Assembly: GCA_035945995.1 (NCBI GenBank)
Contig: DASYZR010000073.1
Location: 1-33,300 of the forward strand
DNA length: 33,300 nucleotides
DNA from: a bacterium
Lineage (GTDB): Bacteria > Sysuimicrobiota > Sysuimicrobiia > Sysuimicrobiales > Segetimicrobiaceae
Direction: 5' to 3'
How positions within the stretch are numbered: position 1 is the first letter of the stretch; every line of letters starts with the position of its first letter. Made by a program: the position numbers and the translations under genes. The notes under the pieces are model-generated. The model saw nothing but the letters and a program-made list of their open reading frames with translations, was not told the DNA's origin and ran no database searches. Of the stretch, positions 23,642 to 30,475 are shown in pieces.

Positions 23642-24823
23642 CTACAACTCGGCGAGCAGGCGCGCGAACCAGGCGGTCCGCGGCGCAACGGCCGAACGCC
23701 GCACGTGTTCGGTCTCGGCATGGCCGCCGTCCCCGACGGCCCCGAGGCCGTCCAGCGTCGGGACGCCGAGGGCCGCCGTAAAATTGCCGTCGCTGCCGCC
23801 GCGGGTCCCGCCCGCCGGCAGCCCAAATCCCTCCGCGGCCGCGAGCCGCCGCGCGACCTCGTACAGCCGCCGCGATGCCGGCGTCTCCTCCATCGGCGGC
23901 CGGTTGAGCCCGCCGGTCACGCGGACCGTCGTTCCCGGGACAAACGACGGCCGCTCGACCATCGCGCGCTCGGCACGCCGGGCCTCCGTAACGGTCCGGA
24001 CGCGCAGGTCGATGTGCGCCTCGGCGGTCGCCGCGACGACGTTGGATCGCGTGCCGCCCTGGACAAGTCCCACATTCAGCGTCGTGCCCTCTTCGGGACG
24101 CGCCACCGCCGCGTACAGGTCCACGATCTGGTGCGCGAGCTCCAACACGGCGCTCCGTCCCTTCTCCGGGTCCGCGCCGGCGTGGCTGGCGACCCCCTGC
24201 ACCTCGAGGCGGAAGATCCCCACGCCCTTCCGCCAGAGTTTGGCCGCACCTTCCGCACCCACCGACGGTTCAAGCACGAGCACGCACTCCGCCTCGCGGG
24301 CCAGCCGCTCGATGATGGGGCGGGACGTCGGGCTCCCCACTTCCTCCTCGGTGTTGGCGAAGAAGACGAACGTCTTGTCCGCCGCCGCGCCGCGCTCCAC
24401 GACCGCGCGGAGCGCCCAGAGGCCCTGGACGTCCCCCGCCTTCATGTCGAACGATCCCGGTCCGGTGATCCGGTCGCCGTCGGTGCGGCACGGCAGGCGC
24501 TCGATCGTGTCGAGCGGCCAGACGGTGTCGACGTGCCCGAGGAGAAGCACGCGGCGGGGGCCGCGGCCGATCCGGGCCTCGAAGTGATCCCCAAAGTCGC
24601 GCTGCGGATGCCAGATGATCTCCGCCACGGCGGCCTCGGAGAATCGCGCGGCGAGATGGCGCGGGGCACGATCGACCGCCGCCTTCTCCGTGGTCGGAGA
24701 CTCCAGTTCGACCAGGGCCTCCAGATCGCGCAGGATCTCGTCGAGGTGCCGGTCGGCGAAGGCGCGGTAGGGGCTCGCGTCCCCGCGCGCCGCGGCCTCG
24801 CCGCCGCGGTCCGCCGCGCTCAT
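23642..24823 (-). CDS. M20 family metallopeptidase, glutamate carboxypeptidase (CPG2)-like
   Basis: 393 residues. A two-zinc exopeptidase with the ligands in canonical places: His97 and Asp99 (LLGHVDTVWP), Asp126 (GSFDMKAGD), the catalytic Glu160 and metal ligand Glu161 (FANTEEEVGS), Glu185 (LVLEPSVG) and a C-terminal His in DGGHAETEHV. The dimerisation lid domain contains GVASHAGADPEKGRSAVLELA. The nearest known type is carboxypeptidase G2, which removes C-terminal glutamate from folates and peptides; related enzymes act on other amino acids. No signal peptide is obvious. ATG 24823 overlaps the stop of the upstream ketopantoate-reductase-like gene by four bases. It follows a gamma-glutamyltransferase gene in the same operon, which suggests degradation of glutamyl compounds. 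Confidence 0.92.
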   Translation of the reverse strand: MSAADRGGEAAARGDASPYRAFADRHLDEILRDLEALVELESPTTEKAAVDRAPRHLAARFSEAAVAEIIWHPQRDFGDHFEARIGRGPRRVLLLGHVDTVWPLDTIERLPCRTDGDRITGPGSFDMKAGDVQGLWALRAVVERGAAADKTFVFFANTEEEVGSPTSRPIIERLAREAECVLVLEPSVGAEGAAKLWRKGVGIFRLEVQGVASHAGADPEKGRSAVLELAHQIVDLYAAVARPEEGTTLNVGLVQGGTRSNVVAATAEAHIDLRVRTVTEARRAERAMVERPSFVPGTTVRVTGGLNRPPMEETPASRRLYEVARRLAAAEGFGLPAGGTRGGSDGNFTAALGVPTLDGLGAVGDGGHAETEHVRRSAVAPRTAWFARLLAEL

Positions 24824-25881
24824 GCCGGACCCCCGCCGCCGTACACCGCCGCATCGAGGCGGCGGAGGTCGGCCAGGTTCTCCGGCCGCATCATTCGCCG
24901 GCCGGCTTCCAGATCGTGGATCATCTCGACGAGACGGACGTTGAGCGGCAGGTCCAGCCCGTGCGTCCGCCCGATCCCGACCACCTCGCCGATCTGGGAG
25001 TCGACCTCGGTGCGCCGGCGCCGCACGACGAGATCGCGCCAGATGCCGCTCTTCTGCTTGAGCGAGCCGCGGTTGTGCTCGACCATCGCGGCGAGACTGC
25101 GGCGGATCCCCGCCCAGTCGCGCGGCGCCCGGAAGCGCACGGCGTCCGGGTCGTAGCCGTCGAACCCTTCGCACCGCACCTCCTCGGCGTCCGCTACGCG
25201 GGTGACCTCGCCGGCGAGATCGGCCAGCAGCGCCTCGTTGGCCGGATCGCCGAGCACGTCGGCCATCGTCGCGTCCACGACCGCCGTCCCGAAGAGCATG
25301 GACGCGTAGCCCATCTTGCCCCACAGGTAGCCCCAGATGTTGCGGGTGACGGTCGTGTTCGGCAAAAAGGCAGTTCGCATCACCTCGGCGAGGGCGTGGA
25401 CTCGCGGCGTGAGGCTCCCGTCGAGCTCACCGAGGTAGAGGGCCCCCGGGCCGCCGTACATGATCAGGCCCGGAGCGTGATAGTCCGCGCCGAAGTTGAT
25501 GAACGCCCCGACGGTCCGCCGGGTACCGATCCGCGCGGCGATGCCGCGCTCGTTGAGGCCGTTCTGCATGGAGACGACGTACCCGTCCGGACCGAGCAGC
25601 GGCGCCACCATGTCGAGCGCACCCTCGGTATGCTGGGCCTTGACCGCCAGCATCACAGTCCCCAACCGGCGGTTCCCCAGCCGCTCGGCCAGCCCGGCCG
25701 GCGTCACCGCGGGCACCCGGACGGTCAGGGTCTCGCGCCCCTCGAGGCGCAGCCCGTCGCGGTTGATGGCCTCGACGTGGTCCCCCGCGGCATCGACGAG
25801 CAGCACGTCGTGCCCGGCCCGCACGAGGTGCGCGCCGATGGTTCCGCCGATGGCGCCCGCGCCGACGACGGTGACCTGCAT
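24820..25881 (-). CDS. Ketopantoate reductase-like NAD(P)-dependent dehydrogenase (PanE/ApbA superfamily), copy 1
   Basis: 353 residues, longer than typical PanE (about 300). The Rossmann motif VTVVGAGAIGGTIGAHLVRAGH is at the N-terminus. The ligand motifs AVKAQHTEGAL and SMQNGLNE are present. The catalytic-domain Lys appears in GYLWGKMGYASMLFGTAV, but the Asn that follows four residues after this Lys in E. coli PanE is Ala here, so true ketopantoate reduction is doubtful. The extra length is an Arg-rich C-terminal insertion (LVVRRRRTEVDSQIGEVVGIG) seen in other 2-hydroxyacid-like members. ATG 25881 shares one base with the stop of the upstream gamma-glutamyltransferase gene, and its own stop overlaps the M20 gene by four bases. 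A second, divergent homologue lies at 27562-28500. Confidence 0.88.
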   Translation of the reverse strand: MQVTVVGAGAIGGTIGAHLVRAGHDVLLVDAAGDHVEAINRDGLRLEGRETLTVRVPAVTPAGLAERLGNRRLGTVMLAVKAQHTEGALDMVAPLLGPDGYVVSMQNGLNERGIAARIGTRRTVGAFINFGADYHAPGLIMYGGPGALYLGELDGSLTPRVHALAEVMRTAFLPNTTVTRNIWGYLWGKMGYASMLFGTAVVDATMADVLGDPANEALLADLAGEVTRVADAEEVRCEGFDGYDPDAVRFRAPRDWAGIRRSLAAMVEHNRGSLKQKSGIWRDLVVRRRRTEVDSQIGEVVGIGRTHGLDLPLNVRLVEMIHDLEAGRRMMRPENLADLRRLDAAVYGGGGPA

Positions 25882-27518
25882 CACCACGCCACCGCGTACC
25901 CGTTCCGCCGCGGATCCGCCGCGCCGGCGAGCCAGCCGGTATCGGGATCCGCGAGCACGGCCTGCACGCCGCCGACGCGCATCGACCACGGGCCGAGCGT
26001 GTCGACGCCGTAGCCGCGCCGCCCCAGGGCCGCACGCGTCGCCTCCGGCATCCGCGACTCGACGCGCAGCGCGCGCGCGGGCAGCGGATCGGCCACGTCG
26101 TCGATCCATCGAAAACGCGGCGCGCCGATCGCGTCCTGCAGGTTGAGCCCGAAGTCGATGAGGTTCACCAGCACCTGGACGGTCGTGACGAGAATGCCGT
26201 ACGACCCCGGCGTGCCGATGGTCGCCCAGAAACGGCCGTCGCGGTAGAGATGCACCGGCGCGATCGGCCACTCGTGCCGCTTGCCGGGCGCGATCCGGTT
26301 GGGATGGCCGGCCCGGTTGGAGAACCAGTGCATGGCGTTGTTGAGACATACGCCGGTGCCCGGCACGACCACGCCGCAGCCGAAGCCGTGACCGAGACTG
26401 TGCGTCAGGTTGACGGCCAATCCGCTGCTGTCCGCCGCAGCCAGGTGCGTCGTCGAGCCGGTGACGCCTGCTCCCGAGGCCGGCGCCGATCCCGCCTCCC
26501 CGCGGCGGGCCTCCACTTCGCGGCCCAACGCCTCGAGATGGTCCGCCGCCAGCATCCGGTCCACGGGGATGTCGGCGGCATCGGGATCACCGACGTACCG
26601 ATCGGTATCCAGCCGGGCCAGGCGCGACGCCTCGGCCACGAGCCCGATGTGCTCCGGCCCGAGATGCTCCGTTGCGGCCAGGTGGAACCGCTCCAAGATC
26701 CCAAGGGTGGCGAGCACCTGAACGGCGCTCGTCGGCGGCGGCGGCGCGTAGACGGTGACGCCGCGATACGCCAGTGCGAGCGGATCGGCCCAGTGCAGCG
26801 ACTCGGGATACTCCCGCAGATCCTGCCCGCTCAGCAGTCCCCCGCGCTCGCGCATCAGCGCGCCGATGGCCCAGCCCAGCGGTCCCTCGTACAGATACCC
26901 CGGCCCCTCCGCGCCGATCCTCCGCAGCGTCGCGGCAAGATCCGGCTGCACCAGGAGGGTGCCCGGGCGGGGGACCGCCCCGTCGTGCAGGTACGTCGCC
27001 ACCCCCTCCTGCGTGAGCCGCGGCGCGCTTTCGCGAAACATCATCTCATCGAACGGGGTGAATGGGACGCCGTGCTCCGCGTACTCGATGGCCGGCTCCA
27101 GGACCCGCGCGAGCGGCATCGTGCCGTGCTCGGCGAGCACCCGCGCCCAGCCGGCGAGGTTGCCCGGGACGCAGGCGCCCTCATACCCCACGTCCGGCAG
27201 CCCGCCGGCAAACCGCTCGGCGGTGGCGGCCGCCGGCGCGCGGCCGAGAAACACCAGCGCCTTCGGCACCGCTCCCGGGCGCGTCAGCATGAGGGTGCCG
27301 CACCCGGCGAGCCCCGACATGTAGGGTTCCACGACGCCCACGGCTGCCGCCGCCGCGACGACGGCGTCGACCGCGTTGCCGCCCTCGGCGACCATGCGGA
27401 TGCCCGCCATGGTCGCCAGCGGGTTCGCCGTCGCGACCACGCCGCGGCGGCCGTAGGCCACCGGCCGCAGTCCGAACCGCGTGGCGTACGTCGTGTGCCC
27501 TGATCCCTCACCACTCAT
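25881..27518 (-). CDS. Gamma-glutamyltransferase family (Ntn-hydrolase)
   Basis: 545 residues. These enzymes self-cleave before a catalytic Thr to give large and small subunits and then hydrolyse or transfer gamma-glutamyl groups. The cleavage and nucleophile motif is GSTTHLAAAD with Thr356. Gly-rich small-subunit segments include LTHSLGHGFGCGVVVPG and LNNAMHWFSNRAG. Large-subunit features are GVVATANPLATMAGIRMVAEGGNAVDAVVAAAA at about 26-58 and LGRAPAAAT, with the Arg expected to bind the glutamyl carboxylate. There is no signal peptide, so it is probably cytoplasmic like YwrD-type members rather than periplasmic Ggt. ATG 27518 has GGAGGG 7 bases upstream. It is the first gene of the overlapping operon that includes the ketopantoate-reductase-like and M20 genes. 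Cephalosporin acylase-like members look similar and are an alternative. Confidence 0.9.
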   Translation of the reverse strand: MSGEGSGHTTYATRFGLRPVAYGRRGVVATANPLATMAGIRMVAEGGNAVDAVVAAAAAVGVVEPYMSGLAGCGTLMLTRPGAVPKALVFLGRAPAAATAERFAGGLPDVGYEGACVPGNLAGWARVLAEHGTMPLARVLEPAIEYAEHGVPFTPFDEMMFRESAPRLTQEGVATYLHDGAVPRPGTLLVQPDLAATLRRIGAEGPGYLYEGPLGWAIGALMRERGGLLSGQDLREYPESLHWADPLALAYRGVTVYAPPPPTSAVQVLATLGILERFHLAATEHLGPEHIGLVAEASRLARLDTDRYVGDPDAADIPVDRMLAADHLEALGREVEARRGEAGSAPASGAGVTGSTTHLAAADSSGLAVNLTHSLGHGFGCGVVVPGTGVCLNNAMHWFSNRAGHPNRIAPGKRHEWPIAPVHLYRDGRFWATIGTPGSYGILVTTVQVLVNLIDFGLNLQDAIGAPRFRWIDDVADPLPARALRVESRMPEATRAALGRRGYGVDTLGPWSMRVGGVQAVLADPDTGWLAGAADPRRNGYAVAW

Positions 27519-27561
27519 TGGCTGGCCCTCCGGATGTCCTCGAATTTTTCCAGGCGAGTCC

Positions 27562-28500
27562 CTACTCCGGCCGCGGAATCTCCGGCGCGCCGGCGGCGAA
27601 CGGCCGCAGCGCCGCGTAGATCGTCCAGTTGACCGGTACCGCGACGGCGTGCGCGCGGCCGAGCCTCACCACCGTGCCGTTGAGCGTGTCGAGTTCGAGC
27701 CGCCGCCCTTCGAGCAGATCCTGGGCCATGGAGCCCCGAAACCACGGCTCGAGGGTGCGCATCTGCGCCACGGCCTGCTCGGCGAACCGCGGAGCGACCG
27801 GCACGTCGTCCGCGCGCGCCACGGCGACGACCTCATCGAGCGTCGCGCGCATGAGCGCGGCCGTCTCCACGTCGGCGAGGATCAGCCCGAGCGGGAGCCG
27901 CGTGACCGCCGTCACGCCGCTCACGCCGCAGATGAACACGAACTTCTCCCAGAGGGCCAGGCGGATGTCGGGCCGCACCTCCGCGGCGATGCCGGCGCTC
28001 CGCAAGACCGTAAGGAGGCGCGCCGTGCGGGCGCTCTCGCCGCCCGCCATCTCGCCAAAAACGAGCCTCCCCGGCCCGCCGGTCTGCCCGACCACCCCCG
28101 GCCCCTGGATGAACGACGACACCTGGGCCACCGCGCCCAGCACCGGGCCGGCGCCGGCGGCGGCGGCGATCCGGTCCTCGTTGTCCACCCCGTTCTGCAC
28201 CGAGAGGATCATCGTCTCGGGCCCGACGACCGAGGGCAGCAGCGACAGGACGCCGTCCAGACTGTAGGCTTTGACGCAGACGAGCACCAGATCGACGGGC
28301 CCGATGGTGCGCAGGTCGTCGGTCGCCGCGGCCCGCACGACAAAATTGCCGGCCAGCCGGGAGTTGACGGTGAGCCCGCGCGCGCGAATCGCGTTGAGGT
28401 GGGCGCCCCGCGCCATGAACGTGACGTCGTGGCCCGCGCGCGCCAGCAGCCCCCCGAAGTATCCCCCCGTGCCGCCCGCGCCGATGACGGCGACGCGCAT
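27562..28500 (-). CDS. Ketopantoate reductase-like NAD(P)-dependent dehydrogenase, copy 2
   Basis: 312 residues, the normal PanE/ApbA length. The N-terminal motif is MRVAVIGAGGTGGYFGGLLARAGH; VCVKAYSLDG and SVQNGVDNE follow. The all-helical C-terminal domain has ALWEKFVFICGVSGVTAVTR with the expected Lys, but the Asn four residues later in PanE is Ile. It is only distantly similar to copy 1 (24820-25881). ATG 28500 lies 2 bases after the stop of the secreted MBL-like gene, so the two are co-transcribed. The spacer to the gamma-glutamyltransferase gene is 43 bases, so all five genes may form one long minus-strand unit. Substrate unknown: a 2-oxo acid related to pantoate is the family default. 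Confidence 0.88.
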   Translation of the reverse strand: MRVAVIGAGGTGGYFGGLLARAGHDVTFMARGAHLNAIRARGLTVNSRLAGNFVVRAAATDDLRTIGPVDLVLVCVKAYSLDGVLSLLPSVVGPETMILSVQNGVDNEDRIAAAAGAGPVLGAVAQVSSFIQGPGVVGQTGGPGRLVFGEMAGGESARTARLLTVLRSAGIAAEVRPDIRLALWEKFVFICGVSGVTAVTRLPLGLILADVETAALMRATLDEVVAVARADDVPVAPRFAEQAVAQMRTLEPWFRGSMAQDLLEGRRLELDTLNGTVVRLGRAHAVAVPVNWTIYAALRPFAAGAPEIPRPE

Positions 28501-28502
28501 CG

Positions 28503-29030
28503 CTAGAGGACCCGCACGCCGGACGGCGTCAGGAAGAACACCTGCCCCGGTTTGGGATCGAACGCGCGCACCCGCCCGCGCAGCGCCGGCCGGGCATTGA
28601 CCGCGTCGACGAACGCCCGCCCGCGGCGGTCGGGCGGCATGAAGGCGGCGTGGTGTTGCGGGAACACCGCAATGAGGCTCGGGTTGTCCGCCCGCAGCAA
28701 CTCTGCCGCCATCGCCGCCTCGTCCGGCATCATCCCCGAGGCGATCGGCAGCAGCGCGACGTGGGGCCGGTAGAGGCGACCGTACATCTGCAGATCCATG
28801 GTCAGCGGGGTGCTGCCCGCATGGTAAATCCTGACGCCGTTTTCGAGCGTGACGATGAAGCCGAGCGCCGGACCACCGTACACGGCCGCCGGCACATTCG
28901 GCAGCGGCGGCTGGACGAGTGATGTCACGGCACCCTGAATTGCGCCGGGCCATCCCACCGAGGCTATGAGCAAAGCCGTCGCGGTCACGGCCCACATCAC
29001 GGTCGTGATCCACAGGTGTCGCCGCATCAT
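28503..29030 (-). CDS. Secreted, N-terminally incomplete metallo-beta-lactamase-fold protein (UPF0173/UlaG-like)
   Basis: 175 residues. The N-terminus has a signal peptide or anchor (MMRRHLWITTVMWAVTATAL..., about residues 1-30). From residue 59 the protein matches the C-terminal half of UPF0173/UlaG-type metal-dependent hydrolases: LENGVRIYHAGST (63-74, where the family has HAGDT), RPHVALLPIASGMMPDEAAMAAELL (88-112) and AVFPQHHAAF (121-130, in place of P.HY.T). The N-terminal half carrying the HxHxDH metal motif is absent, the metal-bridging Asp is Ser73, and no upstream frame supplies the missing part. It is therefore probably not a hydrolase by the usual mechanism, although it has an intact export signal and a strong GAGGAGGAGGG site. 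ATG 29027 is an alternative start. It overlaps no gene and precedes the ketopantoate-reductase-like gene by 2 bases. Confidence 0.75.
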   Translation of the reverse strand: MMRRHLWITTVMWAVTATALLIASVGWPGAIQGAVTSLVQPPLPNVPAAVYGGPALGFIVTLENGVRIYHAGSTPLTMDLQMYGRLYRPHVALLPIASGMMPDEAAMAAELLRADNPSLIAVFPQHHAAFMPPDRRGRAFVDAVNARPALRGRVRAFDPKPGQVFFLTPSGVRVL

Positions 29031-29185
29031 CCCTCCTCCTCGCCCGGCCGCCATCGAACGCGCGCGCCGCTCGCGCTCCGGTCGGATGGTGTCCGCTTCA
29101 GCGGCCCGCCGCACGGTCCCTCTGTCGCCTGCCGCACAAGCGTGCCACAGGGCCGGACGGACCGGCGGCGAAACGTGGCGAATAC

Positions 29186-29686
29186 ATGCGCACGATGCTG
29201 CCGCCGGGCGGCGGACGTCCGTTGCCACGCCGACGGCGCCCGCTTGTCTTCCTCGCGCACTCTTGGGGCCTGCTCGCCCTGCTTGCCGGCGGCCTGTTTA
29301 CGTTTCCGTCAACTGCCGGCCACGACCCCTATCACGCGCACATCGTCGTCGGAGGCACACCCGCCGCACGAGCCCGTGCGCTCGCCCGGCACCTCCTCCG
29401 CGAACGCGAAGGAACCGATAACGGCGAGCCTCCGGCGGCGCCGGGCGTCGTCGGAGGCGTCATGTTCCCCGGCGTGCGCGTGATCTCGATTCGGGGCACC
29501 GACAGCGGCGGCCCGGCCGTCCTGAGCGTCCAGGGAAGCGGGACCGCCGCGCTGGCCGGGATTCCGCAGATCCCCGCACCCGTCCGAGCATGGCGGGTCG
29601 TGACGCATCGATCATCAAGAGTCCTTGAGACGAGTGTGCCGGCGCCCGATCCACCTCCACGCCGCGTGCGCGGCTACAATCTCTAG
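29186..29686 (+). CDS. Possible secreted small protein, unrecognised
   Basis: 166 residues, predicted from a basic start (MRTMLPPGGGRPLPRRRRP), a hydrophobic segment LVFLAHSWGLLALLAGGLF, and then PSTAGHDPYHAHIVVGGTPAARARALARHLL, which would be the mature start. Third codon positions are GC-rich, and the frame is uninterrupted and ends in TAG at 29684-29686. There is no good ribosome site before the ATG. I do not recognise the protein. It is divergent from the MBL-like gene, with 155 bases between them in which I see no feature. If it is not real, 29031-29789 is a 759-base gap without other genes. The 103-base tail before 29790 is the leader of the copper operon and contains only a weak hairpin (GACTCG at 29707, CGAGTC at 29724). 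Confidence 0.4.
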   Translation: MRTMLPPGGGRPLPRRRRPLVFLAHSWGLLALLAGGLFTFPSTAGHDPYHAHIVVGGTPAARARALARHLLREREGTDNGEPPAAPGVVGGVMFPGVRVISIRGTDSGGPAVLSVQGSGTAALAGIPQIPAPVRAWRVVTHRSSRVLETSVPAPDPPPRRVRGYNL

Positions 29687-29775
29687 CCCTACAGCGGAAC
29701 TCTTCGGACTCGTTGCCGGGCTTCGAGTCGCGGGCGCGCTGCGCTCGGCAGGCTCGAACCGGCGGATATTCGCGT

Positions 29776-29784
29776 GGAGGTGAT
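29776..29784 (+). promoter_or_regulatory. Very strong Shine-Dalgarno site deciding the GTG start at 29790
   Basis: GGAGGTGAT pairs with the 3' end of bacterial 16S rRNA over nine bases and is spaced 5 bases from GTG. It fixes the unusual GTG start of the first copper-operon gene and suggests efficient translation. Confidence 0.8.
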
Positions 29785-29789
29785 TCACT

Positions 29790-30428
29790 GTGCGGTTGCG
29801 TGTTGGCGTTCTCGTGAGCATTCTCGTTGTCGCGCCGAGTGTAGTGATCCTCTCCCAGGCGGCTCTGGCGCACGAGCAGCGGACCGTGGGCAAGATCCAG
29901 ATGACCGTCGGGTGGTCCACCGAGCCCAGCTACACCGGGTATCGGAACGATGTGCAGCTCATCCTGAAAGACGCGGCCGGCAAGCCGATCAATGACGTGG
30001 GCGATGGGCTCAACGTCGAGGTGATCTTCGGCGGCCAGAAGAGCGCCCCGTCGCCTCTCGATCCGTCCTACGATCCGGACACCGGCCTCGGGACGCCGGG
30101 CGAATACGATAAGGCGATTATTCCGACGCGGCCGGGGAATTACACGTTTCACTTCGTGGGCAACGTTCGCGGCCAGCGCATTGACCAGTCGTTCATATCC
30201 TCGGAGAAGACGTTTAACCCGGTGGAAGAGGCCGGAGCGGCCGAATTTCCGGCCACAGATCCCTCGCAAGCGGAGCTCGCCGGTCTCATGGAGCGCCTTC
30301 GGCCGCGTGTTGACGCGGCGTCCGGCACGGCCCGGCAGGGCCGTTCGCTCGCCATCATCGGCATTGTGTTGGGCGCGATCGGTACCGTGATCGGGGTGTG
30401 GCCTCGACGGGGGCGCGGGAGCCGGTAG
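29790..30428 (+). CDS. Secreted, C-terminally anchored protein of copper-type operon
   Basis: 212 residues from GTG 29790. It has a signal peptide (1-27, ending SQAALA) with His28 as the likely first mature residue. Next comes a beta-rich domain (KIQMTVGWSTEPSYTGYRNDVQL, GKPINDVGDGLNVEVIFGG, RPGNYTFHFVGNVRGQ). An acidic spacer and a single C-terminal membrane helix (about 187-205, SLAIIGIVLGAIGTVIGVW) are followed by RRGRGSR, which fits an outside-facing domain anchored to the membrane. Proteins of this kind often precede CopC/CopD genes, and the next gene here is exactly that. A role in binding or handing over copper in the envelope is plausible. No Cys and only a few His or Met residues are available for metal binding. 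Confidence 0.8.
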   Translation: MRLRVGVLVSILVVAPSVVILSQAALAHEQRTVGKIQMTVGWSTEPSYTGYRNDVQLILKDAAGKPINDVGDGLNVEVIFGGQKSAPSPLDPSYDPDTGLGTPGEYDKAIIPTRPGNYTFHFVGNVRGQRIDQSFISSEKTFNPVEEAGAAEFPATDPSQAELAGLMERLRPRVDAASGTARQGRSLAIIGIVLGAIGTVIGVWPRRGRGSR

Positions 30429-30475
30429 CGGCGTGTCCCACGAACCTTCCCGAAGGACGCAGCGGGGGTAGCCTG

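Noticed and set aside
29747-29762. tRNA T-arm-like sequence GGCAGGCTCGAACCGG
   Set aside because: No acceptor stem, anticodon arm or D-arm could be matched around it, and it lies in the leader of the copper operon.
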